9,154 bases of DNA from the NCBI GenBank assembly GCA_029240815.1, contig JARDZO010000229.1, forward strand, positions 1-9,154, written 5' to 3'. The notes beneath the pieces were generated by a model. That model had not been told where the DNA came from and searched no databases. It was given only the letters and a program-made list of their open reading frames with translations. Of the stretch, positions 1-6,682 are shown one piece after another (the first letter of the stretch is position 1; every line of letters starts with the position of its first letter). Source of the DNA: Brevibacillus sp. (lineage in GTDB: Bacteria > Bacillota > Bacilli > Brevibacillales > Brevibacillaceae). The position numbers and the translations under genes are program-made.

Positions 1-10
1 TCTGTTTCAT
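1..10 (-). CDS. hfq: Probable hfq, RNA chaperone (first three codons only)
   Basis: Only the first ten coding bases are inside the window. They read Met-Lys-Gln on the minus strand and continue past the left edge. A purine-rich AGGGGG lies 8 bases before the ATG and serves as ribosome binding site. Another in-frame ATG sits two codons upstream, but it is only about 2 bases from that site and so is a worse start. Three residues cannot identify a protein. The call rests on position directly after miaA, where hfq is found in many Firmicutes, and on Hfq proteins of this group commonly beginning with MK. Hfq would be a small hexameric Sm-like RNA-binding protein. The gap after miaA is 29 bases with no terminator, so co-transcription with miaA is expected. 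Confidence 0.6.
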
Positions 11-39
11 GTACATTACCCCCTAAAAGGACTTGTATG

Positions 40-999
40 TTATATATTCGGCAATTGTTGAAACTTTCCTGCCAATATCTGCTTGATAGTTTGCACGTTC
101 TTTGGCTGCTCTGCCGGGTCAGTCATATCAAACCACTGGATTTGTGGCATGCGACGGAACCAGGAAAGCTGCCGTTTTGCAAAATGTCGAGTCCGCTGCT
201 TGATGTCATTGACCGCTTTTTCCAATGTAACCTCTCCGTACAGATACGGGATCACTTCTTTATATCCCAGCCCCTGCATGGAAACCAGAGTTGCATCGTA
301 TCCGCGATCTAAAAGGCTTCTCACTTCTTCAATCAGACCTGCCTCAATCATCAGATCGACCCGATGGTTAATCCGTTGGTACAATTTTTCTCGATCCATC
401 GTAAGGCCGATGATGACTAAATCATACGGTGAATACTGAGCCCTCAGCTGAAAGTCGGACATTTTATACCCGCTGCACTCATAAATTTCGAGCGCGCGAA
501 TGACCCGCTTTACATCATTTGGATGCAGTCGTTCGGCCGTAACAGGATCGACCGCAGCTAGTCTGGAATGAAGAGCTTCCACTCCCTCGGTGTCCGCTAG
601 TCGTTGCAGACGATCTCGCAGTTCTGGATCTTGAGATGTCTGTGAGAATTGAAAGCGATGGGTAACCGATTCTATGTAGAGACCCGTTCCACCCACAATA
701 AATGGCAAATGCCCTCGCTGATTAATCTCAGTAATCAGTCTTGTGGCGCTATCCTGAAATTGGGCGACAGAGTATTCGTCACTCGGTGAAATGATATCGA
801 TTAAATGATGCGGCACGCGTGCCAATTCTTCCTGGGCAGCCTTTGCCGTACCGATATTCATTTCGCGATAGACTTGCATGGAGTCACCGGAAATGATTTC
901 TCCTTCAAACTGTTCGGCCAGCTCCAGACTGAGATCCGTTTTGCCTACGGCAGTCGGGCCAATAATGACAACAAGCTTTTCTCTCTTGTGCAAGGTCAC
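40..999 (-). CDS. miaA: tRNA dimethylallyltransferase MiaA
   Basis: MiaA transfers a dimethylallyl group from dimethylallyl diphosphate to N6 of A37 in tRNAs that read codons starting with U, in the cytoplasm. The 319-residue product is of normal family length. It has the P-loop GPTAVGKT at about residues 14-21, the conserved SGDSMQVY segment at 37-44 with the family's catalytic-type Asp and Ser, the PHHLID segment near 63, GGTGLYIES near 103-111, the RALEIYE helix in the middle and the C-terminal RTRHFAKRQLSWFR tRNA-binding region. The GTG start overlaps the upstream methyltransferase stop by 4 bases (GTGA). GGAGG lies only about 3 bases before that GTG but about 9 bases before an in-frame TTG at codon 3, so the true start may be 993. 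Translation is probably coupled to the upstream gene; hfq appears to follow. Confidence 0.97.
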   Translation of the reverse strand: MTLHKREKLVVIIGPTAVGKTDLSLELAEQFEGEIISGDSMQVYREMNIGTAKAAQEELARVPHHLIDIISPSDEYSVAQFQDSATRLITEINQRGHLPFIVGGTGLYIESVTHRFQFSQTSQDPELRDRLQRLADTEGVEALHSRLAAVDPVTAERLHPNDVKRVIRALEIYECSGYKMSDFQLRAQYSPYDLVIIGLTMDREKLYQRINHRVDLMIEAGLIEEVRSLLDRGYDATLVSMQGLGYKEVIPYLYGEVTLEKAVNDIKQRTRHFAKRQLSWFRRMPQIQWFDMTDPAEQPKNVQTIKQILAGKFQQLPNI

Positions 1000-1781
1000 T
1001 CCCCTCCACTTATCTCTTTGTAGCTGTACACGACCTGTTGGCCGCGAGAGCGAAATGGGGTAAAGCCAAACCGCTCGTACATGCGACCTGTCTTTCCTTC
1101 CTTTAACACCACTCTTTTTTTGGCTACACGAAGTGCTTCAGATACTGCTTCCTCATGCAACGCTTCCGGATTCGCATATTCGCGGACTCCAGCGATTCCT
1201 GTCGAGCTCTGAACCGTCATTTCAAACATCGGATCGAAATAAACGACGTCAAATGAGCGATCAGACATTCCCTTCAGAACATCCAGATGGTTCCCACAGC
1301 GAACCTCAATGCGCCTCATGGCCTGTTCCAGAGCGAGATCATCGGATGACCAATGTTGAAATCCATCTTCTACCAAGATGGCCAATACTTCCTCAGACTC
1401 AATCCCTAGTACGTGTCCATCTTCACCCGTGGCATGGGCAAACACGATCGAGTCAGCGCCCAGACCCATAGTCGCATCCAAGACGCGATCCCCTGGTTGA
1501 ATTTGGCAAGCAACAAGCATAGTATCAGTATCGCCTCGCACTAGCCGCTTTATACGAAAAGCAGAAGTGTTCGGATGAAAAAAGAACGGCTTTTTCCCCG
1601 GAACTTCAAGACGAGCGCCCAGCGCTGACACAACCAATACTTCTTCATCGCCATGCCGTCTCCGAATTTCTTTTAAAGACAGATCGCCCCGCTTGACGAC
1701 ATCCAAACCAAATCGCTTAGCCAATTCAGTTGCGTGGTACAAGGTTTCCAAACAGGGCTCAAGTCCGGTAGTAATGATCAT
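996..1781 (-). CDS. RsmJ-like class I SAM-dependent methyltransferase
   Basis: A cytoplasmic methyltransferase of 261 residues. The AdoMet-binding motif I reads LDATMGLGADS at about residues 101-111, the acidic residue ending strand 2 is in GIESEE near 126-131, and the motif IV equivalent is VVYFDPMFE near 180-187. The pairing of DATxGLGxD with DPMF resembles the RsmJ/YhiQ family, whose E. coli member makes m2G1516 in 16S rRNA. The same substrate here is an inference; another nucleic-acid guanine is possible. The start is set at the ATG at 1781 because AGGGAAGGA lies 8 bases before it. An in-frame TTG at 1862 would give 288 residues but is the first base triplet of a promoter -35 box. The gene heads a unit with miaA and probably hfq, placing it among RNA modification and RNA-handling functions. 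Confidence 0.88.
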   Translation of the reverse strand: MIITTGLEPCLETLYHATELAKRFGLDVVKRGDLSLKEIRRRHGDEEVLVVSALGARLEVPGKKPFFFHPNTSAFRIKRLVRGDTDTMLVACQIQPGDRVLDATMGLGADSIVFAHATGEDGHVLGIESEEVLAILVEDGFQHWSSDDLALEQAMRRIEVRCGNHLDVLKGMSDRSFDVVYFDPMFEMTVQSSTGIAGVREYANPEALHEEAVSEALRVAKKRVVLKEGKTGRMYERFGFTPFRSRGQQVVYSYKEISGGE

Positions 1782-1789
1782 GTGTCCGT

Positions 1790-1798
1790 TCCTTCCCT
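1790..1798 (-). promoter_or_regulatory. Ribosome binding site deciding the methyltransferase start
   Basis: AGGGAAGGA on the minus strand, with its AAGGA core 8 bases before the ATG at 1781. No comparable site precedes the upstream TTG at 1862, which supports the shorter 261-residue protein. Confidence 0.8.
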
Positions 1799-1832
1799 CG
1801 TGTGTTCGTCCCAGGTGGACGGAAACTCTTTT

Positions 1833-1862
1833 ATTGTACGCAGGATTAATTTGGAGAGTCAA
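1833..1862 (-). promoter_or_regulatory. Sigma-A-type promoter of the methyltransferase-miaA unit
   Basis: TTGACT (1862-1857) and TACAAT (1838-1833) are separated by 18 bases on the minus strand, each one mismatch or so from the vegetative consensus. The stretch just upstream (about 1863-1897) is AT-rich, as in an UP element. Transcription would start near 1826, leaving a leader of about 45 bases before the ATG at 1781. It lies directly after the mutL terminator, so it begins a new transcription unit. Confidence 0.75.
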
Positions 1863-1897
1863 ACAAATCTTTTTGAAAACTGATTTATTTGTCGGCT

Positions 1898-1924
1898 AAA
1901 AAAACCTCAGGAATGACCCTGAGG
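1898..1924 (-). terminator. Intrinsic terminator after mutL
   Basis: On the minus strand CCTCAGG and CCTGAGG form a perfect 7-base-pair stem (arms 1918-1924 and 1905-1911) around a 6-base loop, followed at once by seven T (1904-1898). It begins 24 bases after the mutL stop codon and closes the mutS-mutL unit. The plus strand lacks a T-tract, so it works in one direction. Confidence 0.93.
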
Positions 1925-1947
1925 ATAATCGCGTTCTTACTCGTTTT

Positions 1948-3999
1948 TTACATGACACGTTTAAACATCTTTTCCAGATCGTACCCTGAAAAGTGAATGA
2001 CGATCGGTCTTCCGTGGGGGCAGGTGAACGGGCTGCTCGTAGTGCGCAGCTGGTTCAAAAGGCTTTCCATTTCGGCATGCGTCAAATAACGATTGGCTTT
2101 TATAGATGCTTTGCACGACATGAGGATCGCAGCTTTTTCCCGCATTTGTACCACGTTTGCCTGCATACTTTCACCCGTTTCCAGGACGAACTGAATCAAT
2201 TCCTCTATTACTTCGATCTCCGCGCCTTCCGGGAACCAGTGAGGATGAGCGCGCACGATGAATGTCCGCCCTCCAAAAGACTCAATTTCCAACCCGAAGG
2301 ACTGAAGCAAAGGAAGTCTTTTTTCAAGCTTGCTCGCTTCTTGCGTCGTTACCTCTACCGTATGAGGAAACAGCATGATCTGGCTGGATATGCCTTCATC
2401 CGCCAGCTTGGCCATAAAATACTCGTAAAAGATCCGTTCCTGAGCAGCATGCTGATCAATGAGATACATCCCCGTATCATTTTGAGCCACGATGTATGTG
2501 CCGTGTACTTGTCCTACCGGATACAACAATGGGACTGCCGATAGATCCTCTGCCTCTGCTCTGTCGGTCGGTTGTCCTACTCTTCCTTCTTCTTCTACGA
2601 TTTCAGTCATGGCAGGTTCGATAGCTGATGCTGCTTCAGAAAGCACAAGATTCTGTAGTCCTTCATCACTTTCAGCCGAAATGCCCAATGTGGATGTCTG
2701 TATCGGTTCGGATGGACTACTTTCCGTCCTAGTTTCCCACAGCGAGTCCTGCACTACCCTTTTTTCTGCATTTTCATAGCGAGCAAGCGACTCCTTGACT
2801 TTGGCTGTTTCTGTTTGCGATGGAAGTGATTCAGCCGGTTGTTCTCGTTTCAATTCTTGTTTGGACATCCACTCTTGCAAGCGTGGACTCGCTTCCAAAG
2901 TAGGAGAGAGTGAGACAGCTGGCTTCGGAAGCTGCAAGTCAAATTGGGGCTGGACGACCTGTGTCACTACCTTTGCTTTCGGCGTCGTCACCATCGGTCG
3001 CACAATACCAAGGCCTTGCCGCAACGTGTCTTTTACAGATTGCTCGATCGCAGTGCAGAGCTCATCCTCTTTGCTGAAACGCGCCTCCAATTTTGCGGGA
3101 TGGACGTTTACATCGACTAGAGAAGGATCCATCTCGATCTGAAGAGCAACGATAGGAAACCGGCTAATCGGCAAAAGAGTATGATACCCTCGCATGATCG
3201 CATTGTTCAAGGAATAGCTGCGTACATACCGACCGTTTACGAGCGTAGATAAATACGAACGGTTGGCACGTGTCACCTCGGTCTTGGAGACAAACCCGCT
3301 CCAGCGAAAATCGAGGGTTTCGCCGGAAATCGGGAGTAATAGCTTGGCGACCTGGACACCGTATATCGCGGCCATGACATGCAGGAGCTTCCCATCACCC
3401 GAAGTTTGTAACAAGGTCTTTCCATTATGTGTCAAGGTAAACGCGATCGACGGATGAGTAAGAGCAAGACGATTGACATAATCAGAAATGTGCCCGACTT
3501 CTGTCGCAATCGATTTCATATATTTCAACCGCGCTGGGGTGTTAAAAAACAAACTGCGAACACAGATCTCCGTACCTTTAACGGCTGCCACATCCATCGG
3601 CTCACCAAATTGTCCGCCCTCATTCGTCAACCGTGTACCGATCTGGTTGCTGGATGGGCTACTCGTCAGTTCCATCCGTGAGACAGCGGCGATACTCGGT
3701 AGAGCTTCGCCGCGAAACCCAAGCGTACGGATTCGAAACAGGTCACGTGCAGATTGGATTTTGCTCGTCGCATGGCGTTCAAATGCGAGACGGCAATCCT
3801 CCCGATCCATGCCCAGACCATCATCAACGATTCGAATGAGCTCCAAACCGCCTTCTTCCACATGCACTTCAATGGTGGTCGCCTGTGCATCAATGGCGTT
3901 TTCCACCAATTCCTTTACGACGGATGCTGGTCGTTCCACCACCTCACCGGCAGCAATCATGTTCGCAAGATGTTCATCCAGCACTTGAATTTTGCCCAT
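1948..3999 (-). CDS. mutL: DNA mismatch repair protein MutL (endonuclease type)
   Basis: MutL couples mismatch recognition by MutS to strand removal. The 683-residue protein has an N-terminal GHKL ATPase: KELVENAID at about 29-37 (E30 aligns with the catalytic Glu and N34 with the Mg-binding Asn of E. coli MutL), DDGLGM at 59-64 and the ATP lid GFRGEAL at 94-100. The transducer domain runs to about residue 330. A poorly conserved charged and Ser/Thr-rich linker spans about 335-485. The C-terminal domain has the metal-dependent nicking motif DQHAAQERIFYE at 515-526, SCKASIKA at 628-635 and CPHGRP at 660-665. QIMLFP at 540-545 fits the QxxLxP beta-clamp-binding motif known from B. subtilis MutL. 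These features mark the nicking MutL of bacteria that lack MutH. The ATG is preceded by AGGAGG at good spacing, 24 bases after mutS. Confidence 0.98.
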   Translation of the reverse strand: MGKIQVLDEHLANMIAAGEVVERPASVVKELVENAIDAQATTIEVHVEEGGLELIRIVDDGLGMDREDCRLAFERHATSKIQSARDLFRIRTLGFRGEALPSIAAVSRMELTSSPSSNQIGTRLTNEGGQFGEPMDVAAVKGTEICVRSLFFNTPARLKYMKSIATEVGHISDYVNRLALTHPSIAFTLTHNGKTLLQTSGDGKLLHVMAAIYGVQVAKLLLPISGETLDFRWSGFVSKTEVTRANRSYLSTLVNGRYVRSYSLNNAIMRGYHTLLPISRFPIVALQIEMDPSLVDVNVHPAKLEARFSKEDELCTAIEQSVKDTLRQGLGIVRPMVTTPKAKVVTQVVQPQFDLQLPKPAVSLSPTLEASPRLQEWMSKQELKREQPAESLPSQTETAKVKESLARYENAEKRVVQDSLWETRTESSPSEPIQTSTLGISAESDEGLQNLVLSEAASAIEPAMTEIVEEEGRVGQPTDRAEAEDLSAVPLLYPVGQVHGTYIVAQNDTGMYLIDQHAAQERIFYEYFMAKLADEGISSQIMLFPHTVEVTTQEASKLEKRLPLLQSFGLEIESFGGRTFIVRAHPHWFPEGAEIEVIEELIQFVLETGESMQANVVQMREKAAILMSCKASIKANRYLTHAEMESLLNQLRTTSSPFTCPHGRPIVIHFSGYDLEKMFKRVM

Positions 4000-4023
4000 G
4001 GGCTCCTCCTCTCTGCCTATGCG

Positions 4024-6603
4024 TTACCTTTTTTTCAGCTGCTGTTTCCATGCAAACAACTTCATCATCGCATCCATCGGCGTGGTTTGATTCAGGTCAA
4101 GCTCCCGTAAGTCTGCCATAATCGCTGCTTCTTCAGTTGAAAAAAGGGGTTCCGGTTCTTCTTTTACGGCAGCCACTGGAGCTGACCAAAGCATTTCCAA
4201 CGACATTTGCATATCAGCTGCTCCTGCTCCTGCACTTCCCGCTTCCAAACTGGCAAGAATATTTCGTGCCCGCTCAATAACCCAAACCGGCATTTCAGCC
4301 AATTCGGCCACATGAATGCCATAACTCTTATCTGCTCTGCCTTCCTCGATTTTGTGCAGGAACAATAGTTTGCCATCTCGCTCTTCGCATCGGGCGTTGA
4401 CGTTTACTACGCCGGTTATCGTCTCTTCCAGACTCGTCAATTCATGATAGTGTGTGGAAAAGAGTGTCTTGGCCCCGATTTTTTGGCAAATGTACTCGAT
4501 GACAGCTTGTGCCAAGGCCATCCCATCGTACGTAGATGTGCCTCTACCGATTTCATCTAGCAAAATCAGACTTTGGGCCGTCGCCTTTTGCAGAGCATGC
4601 TTCGTTTCCAACATCTCTACCATGAATGTACTGTGCCCGCCAACCAGGTCATCCGCTGCTCCGATCCGGGTGAAAATTTGATCGATGAGTGCCAGCTTTG
4701 CGGTCTTTGCTGGAACGAAGCACCCTACCTGCGCCATCACGGTAATAAGTGCAATTTGGCGCATGTACGTGCTCTTCCCTGCCATATTGGGACCCGTAAT
4801 CAGCAGAACCTGCCGGTTGTCCTGATCCATTCGTGCGTCATTCGCTACGTATTTTTCTCGCTCCAGTACTGCTTCTACCACTGGATGACGACCATCTACA
4901 ATCACGTACTCGCCAGACTCCATCAGTTCGGGCCGCACGTATCCCCGCTCATCACTCACTGTTGCAAAAGACTGCAGAACATCGACCGATGCAATCCGTT
5001 CAGCTAAGCCCTGCAAGCGTGGAATGTGCTGCGCCACCTCCGAACGAACGGCGGAGAATAACTGATATTCCAGCTCGATCATTTTTTCTTCCGCTTCCAA
5101 AATCAGCGCTTCCCGCTCTTTCAATTCTGGAGTGATGTAACGTTCGGCATTTGCGAGAGTCTGTTTTCGCTCGTATCGTCCGACTGGAACGTTGGCGATA
5201 TTAGACTTGGACACTTCGATGTAGTAGCCAAAGACTTTGTTGAAACCTACCTTCAACGAACGAATGCCAGTCGCTTCACGCTCACCCTGTTCGAGCTGAG
5301 CAATCCACGTCTTGCCATCCCGACTAGCCGAATGAAGCTTGTCCAGATATTCATCGTACCCAGTCCGGATCATCCCGCCTTCACGGACGGAAATGGGTGG
5401 ATCATCGACCAGCGCAGTTTGCAAGAAACCTACGATATCTGCACAGTCTTCCATACCTGCAGCTAGATCTTCCAAAACTGGGGATTTCGTCTCGACCAAA
5501 AGTCGCTTCAGCTCTGGTACGGCCTCCAGCGAATACCGTAATTGAATGAGGTCTCGCGCATTTGCATTTCCGTATGAAATGCGGCCAGCCAGGCGTTCCA
5601 AATCATAGACGCGATCCAGGCAGCTACGCACATCAGAACGCAGCAACAGATCTCCTTTCAGTGCTTCGACGGCATCGAGTCTGGCTTGCAGCTCCTGCAA
5701 TCGAAGTAACGGTCGTTCGATCCATCTGCGCAACAAACGACCGCCCATTGCCGTCTCAGTCCTATCTAGCAGCCAGAGCAAGGAACCCTTCTTGGTCTTG
5801 TCCCGAATCGTCTCGGTCAACTCCAGATTTCGCCTTGAAAAGCCGTCCATTTGCAAATGCTGTCTGGCATCATACCGTTTGATCAGCCGCATATGTGCGA
5901 GACTACGCTTTTGCGTTGTTCCTATGTATCCGAGCAGGGCGTTGACTGCAATACGCATGACGACATCCAAATCTTTCGCTTGCTCCTGATATTGGGTGTC
6001 AACTGCAAACGCGTCGATCTCGTTTACGTCCAGAACAGAAAAAGGAAGTGCTGTTTTCGGAATTGTGGAAAGGCCACAAAACACCAATTCTTTGGGTCGG
6101 TATTGGAGAGCTTCATCAAGCAAGGTATCGCCTTTACCTGGGAGAGATGTCACATACATCTCTCCTGTACTCATATCGCAGGCTGCGATTCCAGTACGTC
6201 CATCCAGCTCAGCTACAGCAGCCATGTAGTTATTTTCCTTATCTGTCAACCATTTGCCTTCCATCATCGTACCTGGTGTAACCACACGAGTCACTTCTCG
6301 TCTGACTACCCCTTTTGCTTCCTTCGGGTCTTCTACCTGTTCACAAACCGCGATTTTGTAACCTTTTTTCAGCAACTCTGCTATATAGCCGTCTGCCGCA
6401 TGATGTGGAACACCGCACATTGGGATTTTCTCATCCCCACCACCTTCGCGACCCGTTAACGTAATCTCCAATTCGCGGGACGCTAAAACAGCGTCATCAA
6501 AAAACAGTTCGTAAAAGTCGCCCAAGCGAAAAAATAAGAAAGTATCCGCATAATCTTTTTTGATCGCCAGATACTGTTGAATCATCGGGGTATATTGAGT
6601 CAT
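4024..6603 (-). CDS. mutS: DNA mismatch recognition ATPase MutS
   Basis: MutS binds mismatches and small loops in newly replicated DNA and recruits MutL using ATP. The 859-residue length is close to B. subtilis MutS. Near the N-terminus GDFYELF (about 28-34) carries the F-x-E mismatch-reading pair F30/E32. The connector, lever and clamp domains follow in the middle. The ABC-type ATPase has Walker A GPNMAGKST at 604-612, Walker B LILLDEIGRGTS at 679-690 and the STHYHEL histidine segment at 716-722. The C-terminal tail includes QMSLEML (about 799-805), a possible but imperfect clamp-binding segment, and ends in a basic KQQLKKR helix. AGGAG lies 9 bases before the ATG, and an extended -10 promoter lies just upstream. 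mutL follows in the same transcript. Confidence 0.98.
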   Translation of the reverse strand: MTQYTPMIQQYLAIKKDYADTFLFFRLGDFYELFFDDAVLASRELEITLTGREGGGDEKIPMCGVPHHAADGYIAELLKKGYKIAVCEQVEDPKEAKGVVRREVTRVVTPGTMMEGKWLTDKENNYMAAVAELDGRTGIAACDMSTGEMYVTSLPGKGDTLLDEALQYRPKELVFCGLSTIPKTALPFSVLDVNEIDAFAVDTQYQEQAKDLDVVMRIAVNALLGYIGTTQKRSLAHMRLIKRYDARQHLQMDGFSRRNLELTETIRDKTKKGSLLWLLDRTETAMGGRLLRRWIERPLLRLQELQARLDAVEALKGDLLLRSDVRSCLDRVYDLERLAGRISYGNANARDLIQLRYSLEAVPELKRLLVETKSPVLEDLAAGMEDCADIVGFLQTALVDDPPISVREGGMIRTGYDEYLDKLHSASRDGKTWIAQLEQGEREATGIRSLKVGFNKVFGYYIEVSKSNIANVPVGRYERKQTLANAERYITPELKEREALILEAEEKMIELEYQLFSAVRSEVAQHIPRLQGLAERIASVDVLQSFATVSDERGYVRPELMESGEYVIVDGRHPVVEAVLEREKYVANDARMDQDNRQVLLITGPNMAGKSTYMRQIALITVMAQVGCFVPAKTAKLALIDQIFTRIGAADDLVGGHSTFMVEMLETKHALQKATAQSLILLDEIGRGTSTYDGMALAQAVIEYICQKIGAKTLFSTHYHELTSLEETITGVVNVNARCEERDGKLLFLHKIEEGRADKSYGIHVAELAEMPVWVIERARNILASLEAGSAGAGAADMQMSLEMLWSAPVAAVKEEPEPLFSTEEAAIMADLRELDLNQTTPMDAMMKLFAWKQQLKKR

Positions 6604-6638
6604 CGTATTCTTCTCCTAGCCTACCAATCTCGACTGCT

Positions 6639-6647
6639 ATTATAACA
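6639..6647 (-). promoter_or_regulatory. mutS: Extended -10 promoter of mutS-mutL
   Basis: The minus strand has TGTTATAAT: a perfect TATAAT (6644-6639) with the TGn extension. The best -35 candidate is weak (TTCAAC at 6668-6663, 18-base spacer). A start near 6632 would give a leader of about 28 bases containing the AGGAG site. A good TTGACA at 6677-6672 is 27 bases from the -10 and cannot pair with it. Confidence 0.65.
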
Positions 6648-6682
6648 TGATTCGTACGTTTAGTTGAACAATGTCAAACTGC

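Noticed and set aside
5851..6459. Open plus-strand frame of 202 codons opposite mutS
   Set aside because: It lies wholly inside mutS, has no convincing ribosome binding site and shows no recognisable protein features; it is a shadow of the real gene. The same holds for the plus-strand frames at 1993-2544 and 3488-3988 opposite mutL.
6640..6670. LexA (SOS) box near the mutS promoter
   Set aside because: The CGAAT...GTTAT resemblance has the wrong spacing and mismatched arms compared with CGAAC-N4-GTTCG.
6639..6677. TTGACA at 6677-6672 as -35 of the mutS promoter
   Set aside because: The spacer to TATAAT would be 27 bases, far beyond the usable 16-19. The extended TG motif better explains promoter activity.
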